Assembly: GCF_964340395.1 (NCBI RefSeq)
Contig: NC_135551.1
Location: 3,434,463-3,494,462 of the forward strand
DNA from: Glandiceps talaboti
Taxonomy: Eukaryota > Hemichordata > Enteropneusta > Spengelidae
DNA: 60,000 bases
Direction of reading: 5' to 3'
Both the position numbers and the translations under genes were made by a program. Below, one piece after another: positions 13,746 to 27,234 of the stretch (position 1 is its first letter; every line of letters starts with the position of its first letter). The notes beneath the pieces were generated by a model. The model saw only the letters and a program-made list of their open reading frames with translations, did not search any database and was not told where the DNA came from.

Positions 13746-14450
13746 TGACTGACTGACTGACAGAGATGAACGCTTGCTTTTGGGCCGACTTGAGGTCTTA
13801 TTTTACTGAGTTTTTCTTTCATAGGTGGATGCTATTTTCGCGATGAACATCTCAGCTGCACTACTTTCTGGTTTCAATGTACAACGGATTGGTGAACCAG
13901 TGTATTGTGGGATAGGAAACGCCTTATACGGTATGACCCGGAAGGATAACATACTGGCATGGTTCGATGACACCCTAAAGGAAATGAAGAGAAATGGCAA
14001 ATACCATCGGATGTGTCAAAAATCAAAAGTTGAGCACGGTATGTATTGATATGATCATTACTTAGCTATTCAAAACAGCCAAATGAAGTAGACACATTTT
14101 CCATTTCATCCAATACTGAGTGTATTCTTGCATGCATTGAATGGATATCGATTTTTTTACTTCAAGGAGAGCAAAACTTTGAGCGTCATGAAAAACTTGC
14201 TTAGTGAACACATATAGTTACATACTTCATAAATTTGGTGCCTCTGATGACGTCATACTAACGCTGTAATCTAGTGGTGAAAAACACACCAGGTCTTTCT
14301 TTACTAGTATATGATCTATTGTATATATATGGCTACTCATATCAGTTGACTAGAGTTTTTAATAGATAACTTTCATAAATGCCTAATTATATGATTACAT
14401 ATTTTCATTTTTCAGGTCACAAAGGGTCCATATTTTGTCTTGATGATTAG
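7412..14450 (+). CDS. Gene B: secreted SBP family 3-like protein
   Basis: Proposed exons: 7412-7484 (signal peptide, tentative), 10203-10404, 11287-11336, 12281-12376, 12845-13018, 13156-13301, 13825-14038, 14416-14450; the joined frame is 329 codons plus stop. Exons 2-8 are well supported: their sizes and phases match genes C and D, and the product follows the SBP_bac_3 order: DG.MKG segment (about residue 95), VCKEAGKRC (109-117), YD/FDVC with KTNER (148-159; the Arg is the family's ligand-carboxylate residue), ITGKKIG (end of lobe 1), VDAIF (248-252), MTRKD and the final helix. Cysteines fit an extracellular protein. Exon 6 is five codons longer than in C, D and E. Exon 1 is the weak point: a hydrophobic start (TTIILLCVHFSV) with a good donor in the right phase, 2.7 kb upstream. 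Ligand unknown. Confidence 0.75.
7790..8188. repeat. (CATA)n / (CACA)n microsatellite
   Basis: About 400 bp of CATA repeats with CA and CATG interruptions. The long open frames across it on both strands are artefacts. Confidence 0.98.
8190..10198. other. Putative intron 1 of gene B
   Basis: No recognised exon with family features. At 9384-9698 a stretch is open in several frames on both strands and is richer in GC than its surroundings; it may be a transposon or exon remnant but matches nothing I can name. A small inverted repeat (TTCTCGCA...TGCGAGGAA) lies near 9138. Confidence 0.4.
10203..10404 (+). CDS. Gene B exon 2
   Basis: Encodes FRLMGIQMGKKIL, then KKEDERMYTF and CALEY, aligned with exon 3 of C and exon 2 of D and E. 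Donor ATAT|GTAAGT, phase 2. If the first AG of the acceptor cluster is used the exon starts at 10199. Confidence 0.75.
10411..10504. repeat. (TTC)n trinucleotide repeat by a splice donor
   Basis: About 30 TTC units begin some 10 nt after the donor of gene B exon 2. The complementary strand is (GAA)n. Confidence 0.97.
10560..10950. repeat. Degenerate dispersed repeat with CACGTGACC blocks
   Basis: Two blocks contain GTCACGTGACCTTG followed by GCC..CCATATT, and a third similar block ends at about 10952 (GTGGCCATATTGGATTT). The spacing suggests an old, internally repeated interspersed element. Class unknown. Confidence 0.4.
10955..11255. repeat. 53-bp minisatellite, about 5.5 copies
   Basis: The unit contains TTGATTATACACATTGACAG and TATTTGGTCCCTTTATGTTA, repeated at 53-bp spacing. 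It stops just before exon 3 of gene B. Confidence 0.9.
11287..11336 (+). CDS. Gene B exon 3
   Basis: A 50-nt exon, acceptor taacag, donor gtaaaa, phase 2 to 1. It encodes DEDGSMKGAMNDFVKE, the 'G.mkGf..Dl' segment at the start of the SBP fold. All paralogues have a 50-nt exon here. Confidence 0.85.
11640..12145. repeat. 32-bp minisatellite, about 15 copies
   Basis: The unit is CTACAGCTTCATGTATATTT followed by ATGGTAACATAG; variants have GGTTC or CCTTC in place of GCTTC. Intron 3 of gene B. Confidence 0.95.
12281..12376 (+). CDS. Gene B exon 4
   Basis: A 96-nt exon, acceptor ttgtaag, donor gtaagt. It encodes VCKEAGKRCIMQY and ends AGKG. Two cysteines flank the AGK motif, as in every paralogue. 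Confidence 0.85.
12583..12646. repeat. (TGTA)n microsatellite
   Basis: About 16 TGTA units in intron 4 of gene B. Confidence 0.97.
12845..13018 (+). CDS. Gene B exon 5
   Basis: A 174-nt exon, acceptor ctgtag, donor gtaaat. It encodes FDVCLAWMKTNER with the putative ligand Arg, then the K.GNP and DITGKKIG motifs. HNVS is a possible N-glycosylation sequon. Confidence 0.88.
13156..13301 (+). CDS. Gene B exon 6
   Basis: A 146-nt exon, acceptor cgcag, donor gtaaca, phase 1 to 0. It encodes GFAKGIVSD and ends EAIQYDE, equivalent to the EAL..G helix of SBP proteins. It is 15 nt longer than the 131-nt exon of C, D and E. Confidence 0.85.
13519..13760. repeat. (CATA)n and (GACA)n/(CTGA)n microsatellites
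   Basis: CATA repeats at 13519-13618 and GACA turning to CTGA at about 13670-13760, in intron 6 of gene B. Confidence 0.97.
13825..14038 (+). CDS. Gene B exon 7
   Basis: A 214-nt exon, acceptor ttcatag, donor gtatgt. It encodes VDAIFAMNISA, CGIGNALYGMTRKD and DDTLKEMKRNGKYHRMC. Confidence 0.88.
14416..14450 (+). CDS. Gene B terminal exon
   Basis: Acceptor tttttcag, split glycine, then HKGSIFCLDD and TAG. Confidence 0.85.
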
Positions 14451-14649
14451 CTACACAGATGCAGAAAGCAAAAGCTACAAAATACAAAATGTAGCATAAA
14501 TACTGAAGATATTTGAAATGACAGAAAGAATCAAGAGAAAATTCTCGCTATTCCACATTATGTGCGTTACTTTACTTGAGCTCATTCACAGGTTCCTATA
14601 TTTCTAAATTTAAAAATATTATGTTATTGGTACTTGTGTAGCGAACAGT

Positions 14650-14655
14650 AATAAA
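14650..14655 (+). terminator. Poly(A) signal of gene B
   Basis: AATAAA about 200 nt after the stop of gene B. Confidence 0.6.
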
Positions 14656-15125
14656 TGATTTACTTAAATACATACATACTAGCATGATCAGTCAATTGTA
14701 TGTATGTATGTATGTATGTATGTATGTATGTATGTATGTATGTATGTATTATTTTTCTTGTGTCAGGACAACTAGGCCTACTTGTTGAATAACTAATAAT
14801 CGATGGACAAACAATTATCTAGTACGAATTAAGATAAGGTGCCAAATAAAACATGACAGTAAATAATTACGACAAAGAGGTGTACATTAAGAAAGACGCA
14901 TGTGATATGTATATACCTATCCTCACCTACCTACCTACTCTACCCCCTCCCACACACGAAACAATATAGTGGCATAGGCAAGCACGTACCGGTGTGGTTG
15001 GCAGTAATGCATTAACATACAAAATGTTTAATTCCATTTTATTTCGTATATTTTTTTCTAACATTTTCGTTCAACTTGTCCATCAATAATTGAAGAAAAC
15101 ACATTCCCAACAAACGAATCACAAC
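14656..15125. other. Intergenic B-C
   Basis: Contains a (TATG)n tract at 14697-14748 and otherwise unremarkable AT-rich DNA up to TIR element 3. Confidence 0.6.
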
Positions 15126-15128
15126 TAA

Positions 15129-15398
15129 TGCTGGGGTCAGAATTTACGGCGGGGGGGGGGGAGAAATTGGGAGGGGGCCATGAAAAGAGGATTCAGGGGG
15201 GGGGGTGCATGAACATTTTGATGGTCTGAAAGGGGCCCCCGAAATATTTCACTCATGATTTGCACCAAATTAAACCTCATGAGCGGTCGTTTACCAAGTA
15301 AATTAAAAGATTTCTCGGCGCTTCACTGCAATACCTTCTAAAACCTATATTCAGTGATGAGTTGATAACAGCATGCGAATGTATTTGTGTATGCCTTC

Positions 15399-15448
<50 letters not shown>

Positions 15449-16147
15449 TTTCTCTCTCTCTGGAGACTGAACATTCAAACCTCAGGAGCAGTCGTTTACC
15501 TTGTACACTTCATTTACCTATCATACATTTAATTATGATACAGTCAATAGCCAAGCAAATGTGTGTGTCTGCCAAAATATCTCTGAATAGGTAAGTTAAA
15601 GTGTAGGTAATACAGCCATACAATAATGTATTGACTCGGGTAAAATTGGAATTTTCAAGTACTCTATGTCTTTCGATAATGTGTATGGTTTGAAATTGTA
15701 TGCCATTAAATGGCCTCCTGCATGTCCTTATAAAATACTGTCCAGAATCAAGATTGAAAGGTAAAACCCTGCCGACTAAGTATCTCTAAGAACTGCCCAA
15801 TATGAGACCTTTTTCGCAAAGACCAAATGTATTTGTAAAGAAATCTCTCATTGTTATGTATGGACGCTGACATTGATTCCTACTGTTAGTTTAATGTAGT
15901 GTACCATGCATGCTATAAATCTGTCAAGTGGAGGGGGGGGGGGGGGTTTGGGGTTATTGTATAATTACACATGAAAATATATGTAGCCAGGAGGAGATGG
16001 CTACGAAAATTCTTGGGTTCATTTCGGGGGGGGGGGGTCATAAAAGTGTTTAAGAGCGCGAAGGGGTGGGGTTGGGGGCTGTGAATTTGTTTTGACCAAA
16101 ATAGTTTCTCCACAGCCCCTCTCCTGTCGTAAATTCTGACCCCAGCC
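15129..16147. mobile_element. Non-autonomous PIF/Harbinger-like TIR element 3
   Basis: The left end is GCTGGGGTCAGAATTTACGG and the right end is its reverse complement finishing CTGACCCCAGCC. TAA flanks both sides (15126-15128, 16148-16150). G-rich subterminal runs and internal blocks match element 2. It includes a (GTCT)n tract at about 15400-15446. No transposase. It ends about 130 bp before the start of gene C, so it may contribute to the gene C promoter region. Confidence 0.72.
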
Positions 16148-16200
16148 TAATAGTCCTGGGTCGTGACCCCGGGATTTGATATGGTAACAGTTCATCATGA

Positions 16201-16253
16201 TATAAAGATTGTATGATAAAGGGCATAACAAGTTGACTAGGCTTGCATCAGTT
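16201..16253 (+). promoter_or_regulatory. Possible core promoter of gene C
   Basis: TATAAA at 16201-16206, a second TATA-like GATAAA near 16215, and an Inr-like TCAGTT at 16248-16253, all within 80 nt of the ATG at 16279. The spacing suits the second motif better. Motif-based only. Confidence 0.25.
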
Positions 16254-16278
16254 TATATCTCAACATTTGCCTTTTAAA

Positions 16279-16330
16279 ATGGAATATGTAAATATGAAGA
16301 TCGTGTTTTGCCTGCTTTTAACCGTGCATG
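16279..16330 (+). CDS. Gene C exon 1, signal peptide
   Basis: ATG with strong context, 17 codons plus one base, hydrophobic core IVFCLLLTV, donor CATG|GTAAGT, phase 1. Confidence 0.75.
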
Positions 16331-16789
16331 GTAAGTAAACGACTTGTATACGTATTCTGAAACCAATTATCTCCAAACTAACTGTCTTCACTACCATTGA
16401 ATGTGTTTGTCTTCAGACGAAACCATCATCAGCATGTATTCACGGTACATGGACTACACAATTGTACATGTATGTATACAAAATTATATGCACACTTAGA
16501 CAAGGCTTCAAAAGTTATAGATACTAGTACTACTTCATGAATGATTGGAGTATAACACAACGGACACTTGGTGAAGAACCTACCATATAAGTTAAACGAG
16601 AATAGTTAGTAAATAACGTTAACATGTACCTGGACAACATGTACATAGTTCAGCTGTAAGAAGTCTTTCACAGTCGTATATATGTACGTACGCGCGCGCG
16701 CGTGTGTGTATATGTGTGTATGTGTGTAATATATATTTATATATTCATGTGTTTTCTATGTATTTATCAATCAATTAATACCCAGTCAA

Positions 16790-16878
<89 letters not shown>

Positions 16879-19800
16879 ATGTATGTATGTCTGTCTGTCT
16901 TACTTCATGGTTATCAAGCAGTGCGTTATTCGGTATATACACTGTACACTTACATTGCCTCTCGTCTTAAGGATTAAGCTGTGTGGCTGGGTACAATGGT
17001 TGGTATGATCGTCATGGTTACGGATGGGCTAGAGCTGTGAGTGGAAAGGTAATGCAATATAATGACACCATGTTTTAAGCCTCAGTTGCTGACACTTTCT
17101 TGAACATTTTCTTTCCCAGAACATATACCATATCAAAAAATAATAATGAAATAAGAGGAGGTAGTGAGCAGTAAACGGGCTCTGACCATTTCTTGAAAAT
17201 GTCCGTGATCTCGACAACAAATTGATTACATGGTCTTTACAGATTTGGACATGTACCATATCTATGGCATCGATTGCTAATTTCCTTCATATATGGTTAC
17301 AAAGCTAAGAGTATATATAATCTCTTAATATATGATAGGATTTGGTTGATTAACTTTCTAGTTACCATCCATTCAAAAACGAATTATTTTTTTTTTTAGA
17401 TAAATCAACATGAAATGTGCCATACAATAAATGAGATTAGATAATTTGTTCATATTTTAGCTGAATTGAATTCACTTCTTTGTTTACACTTCTTTGTAAC
17501 TATTGCCATCTATTACCACTAACTATCACCATTTATTACCACTAACTATTACCATTTATTACCACTAACTATTACCATTTATTACCACTAACTATTACCA
17601 TTTATTACCACTAACTATTACCATTTATTACCACTAACTATTACCATTTATTACCACTAACTATTACCATTTATTACCACTAACTGTTACCTTCTATTAC
17701 CACTAACTATTACCATTTATTACCACTATTACCATTTATTACCACTAACTGTTACCTTCTATTACCACTAACTATTACCATTTATTACCACTAACTATTA
17801 CCATTTATTACCACTAACTATTACCATTTATTACCACTAACTATTACCATTTATTACCACTAACTGTTACCTTCTATTACCACTAACTGTTACCTTCTAT
17901 TACCACTAACTATTACCATTTATTACCACTAACTGTTACCATTTATTACCACTAACTATTACCTTCTATTACCACTAACTATTACCATTTATTACCACTA
18001 ACTATTACCATTTATTACCACTAACTGTTACCTTCTATTACCACTAACTGTTACCTTCTATTACTACCAACTATTACCATCTATTACCACTATCACCATT
18101 TATTACCACTAACTATTACCATTTATTACCACTAACTATTACCATTTATTACCACTAACTATTACCATTTATTACCACTAACTATTACCATTTATTACCA
18201 CTAACTGTTACCTTCTATTACCACTAACTATTACCATTTATTACCACTAACTATTACCATTTATTACCACTAACTGTTACCTTCTATTACCACTAACTAT
18301 TACCATTTATTACCACTAACTGTTACCTTCTATTACCACTAACTATTACCATTTATTACCACTAACTGTTACCTTCTATTACCACTAACTGTTACCTTCT
18401 ATTACCACTAACTATTACCATTTATTACCACTAACTGTTACCTTCTATTACCACTAACTATTACCATTTATTACCACTAACTGTTACCTTCTATTACCAC
18501 TAACTATTACCATTTATTACCACTAACTGTTACCTTCTATTACCACTAACTGTTACCTTCTATTACCACTAACTATTACCATTTATTACCACTAACTGTT
18601 ACCTTCTATTACCACTAACTGTTACCTTCTATTACCACTAACTGTTACCTTCTATTACCACTAACTATTACCATTTATTACCACTAACTATTACCATCTA
18701 TTACCACTAACTGTTACCTTCTATTACCACTAACTATTACCTTCTATTACCACTAACTATTACCATTTATTACCACTAACTGTTACCTTCTATTACCACT
18801 AACTGTTACCTTCTATTACCACTAACTATTACCATTTATTACCACTAACTGTTACCTTCTATTACCACTAACTGTTACCTTCTATTACCACTAACTGTTA
18901 CCTTCTATTACCACTAACTATTACCATTTATTACCACTAACTATTACCATCTATTACCACTAACTGTTACCTTCTATTACCACTAACTGTTACCTTCTAT
19001 TACCACTAACTGTTACCTTCTATTACCACTAACTATTACCTTCTATTACCACTAACTGTTACCTTCTATTACCACTAACTATTACCATCTATTACCACTA
19101 ACTGTTACCTTCTATTACCACTAACTGTTACCTTCTATTACCACTAACTATTACCTTCTATTACCACTAACTATTACCATCTATTACCACTAACTGTTAC
19201 CTTCTATTACCACTAACTGTTACCTTCTATTACCACTAACTATTACCATTTATTACCACTAACTATTACCATTTATTACCACTAACTGTTACCTTCTATT
19301 ACCACTAACTATTACCATTTATTACCACTAACTGTTACCTTCTATTACCACTAACTATTACCATTTATTACCACTAACTGTTACCTTCTATTACCACTAA
19401 CTGTTACCTTCTATTACCACTAACTATTACCATTTATTACCACTAACTGTTACCTTCTATTACCACTAACTGTTACCTTCTATTACCACTAACTATTACC
19501 TTCTATTACCACTAACTATTACCATTTATTACCACTAACTATTACCATCTATTACTACTAACTGTTACCTTCTATTACCACTAACTGTTACCTTCTATTA
19601 CTACCAACTATTACCATCTATTACCACTAACTATCACCATTTATTACCACTAACTATTACCATTTATTACCACTAACTATTACCATTTATTACCACTAAC
19701 TATTACCATTTATTACCACTAACTGTTACCTTCTATTACCACTAACTATTACCATTTATTACCACTAACTATTACCATTTATTACCACTAACTGTTACCT

Positions 19801-22800
19801 TCTATTACCACTAACTATTACCATTTATTACCACTAACTATTACCATTTATTACCACTAACTATTACCATTTATTACCACTAACTATTACCATTTATTAC
19901 CACTAACTATTACCATTTATTACCACTAACTGTTACCTTCTATTACCACTAACTATTACCATTTATTACCACTATTACCATTTATTACCACTAACTATTA
20001 CCATTTATTACCACTAACTGTTACCGTCTATTACCACTAACTATTACCATTTATTACCACTAACTATTACCATTTATTACCACTAACTATTACCATTTAT
20101 TACCACTAACTATTACCATTTATTACCACTAACTGTTACCTTCTATTACCACTAACTATTACCATTTATTACCACTAACTATTACCATTTATTACCACTA
20201 ACTATTACCATTTATTACCACTAACTATTACCATTTATTACCACTAACTATTACCATTTATTACCACTAACTATTACCATTTATTACCACTATTACCATT
20301 TATTACCACTAACTATTACCATTTATTACCACTAACTATTACCATTTATTACCACTAACTATTACCATTTATTACCACTAACTGTTACCTTCTATTACCA
20401 CTAACTATTACCATTTATTACAACTAACTATTACCATTTATTACCACTAACTATTACCATCTATTACTACCAACTATTACCATATATTACCACTATTACC
20501 CTATTATATGTTTCACTAACTATTACAATCTATTACCATCTATCACCACTAACTATTACCATATATTACCACTAGCTATTACCAACTATTGCCAACTAAT
20601 GCCACCCACTGTTACCATCTATAACCACTATTACCCTATATTGTCACTAACTATTACAATCTATTACCAACTATTACCACCCACTGTTACCATCTATAAC
20701 CACTATTACCCTATATTGTCACCAACTATTACAATCTATTACCAACTATTACCACCCACTGTTACCATCTATAACCACTATTACCCTATATTGTCACTAA
20801 CTATTACAATATATTACCATCTATTACCACCCACTGTTACCATCTATAACCACTATTACCCTATATTGTCACTAACTATTACAATCTATTACCATCTATT
20901 ACCACCCACTGTTACCATCTATAACCACTATTAACCTATATTGTCACTAACTATTACAATCTATTACCAACTATTACCACCCACTGTTACCATCTATAAC
21001 CACCATTACCCTATATTGTCACTAACTATTGCCATCTTTTATTAATAATAATCCTCAATGATAATATGGCATTTTAAAATAACTATTCGTATTACTGAAA
21101 CATTTGTTTAAATGCAATAACATTGCCCAGGGTCTGATGTCTCCTACATTTTCACCAATGACGGGTGGTTCGTCATCGCAAGGTAATGGTCTACTGCAAC
21201 CTATGCTCCTGTTTCGTCTAATGGCAACAGAAATGGGAAAGAAGGTCCTTGAAGAAGTTCGCAAAAGGAAAGAAGATGACCGAGTTTACAATTTTGGAAC
21301 GTTTTATAGTTGTGAGTGTGGTTTGGAATACACGTAGGTATCTTACATCTTTGTTTTCTTCTTTGTGATCGTCTTTAATATTAGATCTTACAGGGATTAG
21401 GAGCATATATACGAAATTTTAGAACAATTTTATTTTACAACAAAAAAGATGATTTAAACGTTTGGTGTATTTTATTACCAATGTTTATGTTTCACTGTTT
21501 TCCGCAAATATAAGGTGTTAATTGCTACGGCACACGTCCCTTCTGTAACATTCTCCGTCTCTAGTCTACCTTCTTACTATAATAAGTTCAGTTGATTGAA
21601 CGACAAGTGAAACAGCGAATGTTTACAGAAGCGTTAGATCTATGGAAGAGAAATATCTTATATGTACTTTTAGCAACTTAGCTGATAAAACCTTAAGGCA
21701 AGCATTGGGAATAAAATTCACTCATACTTTATGTAATATTTTTATTGAACTTAAAATAGCAAAGAAAATTGTACAAATCTTTGCATATATGGCTCCTGCT
21801 AGTTTTGCTGAACTGGGATATCATAATTGACATACATAGGCATGGTGGGGAACCGTCGTTCAAAGAAACGTGGCACAAAGGTCAACGTCATGGTATAGAA
21901 ATGTACATGCGATCCTTTAGAACAATATTATTTCATCTGTACAAACAAAATATTACCATTTAACTGTCCACCCACCTGATAAATGTCATCTGAGTGAAGA
22001 GTTGTTCTATGTTGAAATAGGTTTTGATTACCATACATTTTTGTTCCAGAGGAGAAAACGGTGAAATGAGGGGATTTCTAATAGATCTAATTCATAAAGG
22101 TAGATAAATATTATCTGATCAAGGAATAGCTTAATAAATATATGTACTTACAAGTGAGCAAAAATGATTGAAAATGTAATTTTACAATTCACCAAAGAGG
22201 TCTGGTGTTATATAATTATTGATATTGTCCATGTCATTGACTACATTTTTGCTCTTCTCGATTCATGATAACATGAAAAGTGAATAAACAAATTAAGTGA
22301 TATTAGTGTTTGAGATGCACATTTCGAGATGTGACGTCGAGGACGATATCATTATTTTGTGCCTGGCAAAACAGTTGCAACCATAACAAAATGTGCATGA
22401 CACCAGTGTACTTATTAGAAAGGGGTTGTAGGCTGATGTCACCGAATAAATGGTCTAGCTGCAAACCGTGCTAAAAGCGTCCAGCAGGGATTATGGACAG
22501 ATGTAGTGTTACCATTCGGCTTTGGTTCGGTAACCTTTTGAGCTCTGATCTGAGGTCTTACGACAAGACTAACCAAATGACAGTACTAGTGAGAACATCG
22601 TATCTATAAAATTTACGGTATTGTTTATTCGTAAACCAATATGTCATATTCTATTCTGTAGTGTGCAAAGAAGCTGGAAAACGCTGTTCAATCCAGTACA
22701 CCCCATATAGTCACTGTTTAAGTAATGTAGAAGGAGAGCGAACTCGGGCAGGTCGTGGTAGGTCAATCACATTGTAGCTTATAACTTACACAGTGCGAAC

Positions 22801-25800
22801 ATATCCATACATTGTAATTATAAAAGATAATTATAAAGGAAATCTTATATAATTATAATTAGCATTTGTTCAGTTTTGTGCATGAACAAAAGCAGATAAC
22901 ACAGCACATTTTCATTTTTACAGGGTTATAGATTACTTGCTTAATGCGGATTGATTTTATATCGTAAACGAAATAAAGAACAAATATGAAGTCTATTTAA
23001 ATGATATTCCCCAAATATTTTCTTCGTTCAGACAAGGCAAAACTAGTGATCCTTAAAAGGGATATTATCACTACTATATACAAATCGATAAGATACGAGT
23101 AATTACTGATTAAATGAAGAAACATATGACAAATTATAATATACCACAACTATAATTATGAAAATTATAATATATCGCAACTATAATTATGAAAATTATA
23201 ATATACCACAACTATAATTATGAAAATTATAATGTACCACAACTATAATGATGAAAATTATAATATACCGCAACTATAATTACGAATATTATAATATACC
23301 ACAACTATAATTATGAAAATTATAATATACCGCAACTATAATGATGAAAATTATAATATACCGCAACTATAATTATGAAAATTATAATATACCACAACTA
23401 TAATTATGAAAATTATAATATACCACAACTATAATTATGAATATTATAATATACCACAACTATAATGATGAAAATTATAATATACCGCAACTATAATTAT
23501 GAATATTATAATATACCACAACTATAATTATGAAAATTATAATATACCACAACTATAATTATGAAAATTATAATATACCACAACTATAATTATGAAAATT
23601 ATAATATACCACAACTATAATGATGAAAATTATAATATACCACAACTATAATGATGAAAATTATAATATACCACAACTATAATTATAAAAATTATAATAT
23701 ACCGCAACTATAATGATGAAAATTATAATATACCACAACTATAATTATGAATATTATAATATACCGCAACTATAATTACGAATATTATAATATACCACAA
23801 CTATAATTATGAAAATTATAATATACCGCAACTATAATTATGAAAATTATAATATACCACAACTATAATTATGAATATTATAATATACCGCAACTATAAT
23901 TATGAAAATTATAATATACCGCAACTATAATTACGAATATTATAATATACCACAACTATAATTATGAAAATTATAATATACCACAACTATAATTATGAAT
24001 ATTGTAATATACCACAACTATAATTATGAATATTATAATATACCACAACTATAATTATAAAAATTATAATATACCGCAACTATAATTACGAATATTATAA
24101 TATACCACAACTATAATTATGAATATTATAATATACCACAACTATAATGATGAAAATTATAATATACCGCAACTATAATTACGAATATTATAATATACCA
24201 CAACTATAATTATGAAAATTATAATATACCGCAACTATAATTATGAAAATTATAATATACCACAACTATAATTATGAATATTATAATATACCGCAACTAT
24301 AATTATGAAAATTATAATATACCGCAACTATAATTACGAATATTATAATATACCACAACTATAATTATGAAAATTATAATATACCGCAACTATAATTATG
24401 AATATTATAATATACCACAACTATAATTATGAATATTATAATATACCGCAACTATAATGATGAAAATTATAATATACCACAACTATAATGATGAAAATTA
24501 TAATATACCACAACTATAATTATGAAAATTATAATATACCACAACTATAATTACGAATATTAAAATATACCACAACTATAATTATGAAAATTATAATATA
24601 CCGCAACTACAATTACGAATATTAAAATATACCACAACTATAATTATGAAAATTATAATATACCGCAACTATAATTATGAAAATTATAATATATCGCAAC
24701 TATAATTATGAAAATTATAATATACCACAACTATAATGATGAAAATTATAATATACCGCAACTATAATTATGAAAATCATAATATACCACAACTATAATT
24801 ATGAAAATTATAATATATCGCAACTATAATTATGAAAATTATAATATACCACAACTATAATTATGAAAATTATAATATACCACAACTATAATTATAAAAA
24901 TTATAATATACCGCAACTATAATTATGAATATTATAATATACCACAACTATAATTATGAAAATTATAATATACCGCAACTATAATTATGAATATTATAAT
25001 ATACCACAACTATAATTATAAAAATTATAATATACCGCAACTATAATTATGAATATTATAATATACCACAACTATAATTATAAAAATTATAATATACCGC
25101 AGCTATAATTATGAAAATCATAATATACCACAACTATAATTATAAAAATTATAATATACCGCAACTATAATTATGAAAATTATAATATAACACAACTATA
25201 ATTATAAAAATTTTAATATACCACAACTATAATTATGAAAATTATAATATACCACAACTATAATTATGAAAATTATAATATACCACAACTATAATTATGA
25301 AAATTCGGGGACAATAATGACGATTTGGAAGATTTTACTCATATTTTGATAACCAAAGAACTAATAATGTAAACGTGAGTTGTGACATGGAGTTATCAGG
25401 TAAAAAATCCATGTCCTTTGTTCAAACGTGTTCAAATTGGGAACTTGCAATCCAGACTGAGCATGCTCAGACGCAAAGGTCTGTGGGATTATCTGTGGTT
25501 ATTGTAATACCCAATCTGGAGCTACCGATATAATAAACCTTCTACAATGGTCAGGGTAACTATGAATTGATTATTGGTGGTTACAAACAATGTATCAACA
25601 TTGTTTACAATACTAATTGATTAGTATTTGTTATCACATTTCCCATGATGCAACATTCAACATGGTGGGTTTGCAAGTTCCCTATTAGCTTGTCTGTGGT
25701 ATAATACGAACTATAGACTGTCAAGTTACATTATTAAACAAATCCTGTTACAAATTAACCGTGTTTGTTTTTACGGCAGGACTGTTGTCGAGAGACATTG

Positions 25801-27185
25801 ATGTATGCATGTACTGGTTTATTACCTCGGAGAGACTCCATGCTGTCTCGTATACAGAGCCATTTGCTAGAATGGACAATTCTGCTTCATTCTTTGTTAA
25901 AAAGGGAAACCCAGACAATTTTGACCCGCATGACCTTACAGGAAAGATAATTGGTGAGAAATTTTTATGTCAATACTTTATATCATCATTGTTACTATTT
26001 TGTAATTCATTGAAGAATGTGTACCTCGGAACACGTAACTAATTTCATGAAAGTGGTTTGTTAACTTTAATACGACGAGGTCTCGACAAATGTTACTACT
26101 ACATGTATTTGGGGATATTATTTGACAACCAATTAAAAAAGGGATCGATCACTAATCATTAGTCAATACATGCATTGATCGGTAGACCGATATTGATCAC
26201 ATAGCTATCGATTATCAGCAATCATCAGACAACTGATAAATTGAGATTGTCAAGGGCGATATGTACACGTGAATGTTTGTGTATTCATTGCATAAGAAGA
26301 TGGTCGGACTAAACTATTCCTTACGGAGGTTTACTTCTATAGTTGGCGAGGAAATATTTATTTTCGTGGTGGCATTTAGAGACAAATTCTGATTTTTTGT
26401 TCAGTAGCATGCTCTTTTAACCATTGATTATACATAGTTTATCAGATTATAACATTCTAATCTCTGTTTATCCATTAACAAGCTTTCCACGACATTTGCC
26501 TTTTCTTTTGTTTGAAGTATATACCAAAAGTATATTGAATTTGCAGTTGTGCATTCTTAAGATATAGCCTAATTACCGAATATCATTAATTATGCAATTA
26601 ACTCATTTATAATTATATTCAAGGCTTTTTACCAAAAGCTAATCAGTTCTAGCCATTGCCCTAAAGAACATGTCAACCACATTTCGTCTGAATTGAGCCA
26701 GCCGTTTTTGAGAAAATGATGACACAGATAGACACACAGACAGACAGATTTTTCATCCCTAAATTATAACCTTCCCTTATTTTTAGGGAGAGTAAAAATG
26801 AAATAATGTCCCTCCATATCCTCCATGTGAATGTCATACACGCAGAAACTCAAAAGAAAACTCTATCCAAATTGGATGCGCGCAATTATGATGAAAAGGG
26901 AAACATACGCGTACGCCAAGTAAAGGAGTGTGCTTAATTCTTTCAGATATGGATGGAGAAAGTGTGATCAAGCAAAGCCAGCACAGTTTGATATTTTCAA
27001 TGAATAGTCATAAGATTGTCTGATCATCTCGAGAACAGTAAAATGAAGGTAGTCGACGAATTCTTAAAAGTTGCTCAATATACCACGATTTAAAGCAAGA
27101 TAGACATATAACAGTTTTTGTTAATTACCTTTTCTAGAAAATTTAGAAAGGATTATATTGATGGACGCAAATAGCTACAGATTCA

Positions 27186-27234
<49 letters not shown>

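Noticed and set aside
20599-20934. 111-codon repeat frame
   Set aside because: The 75-bp unit length keeps one frame open; it lies within intron 2 of gene C.
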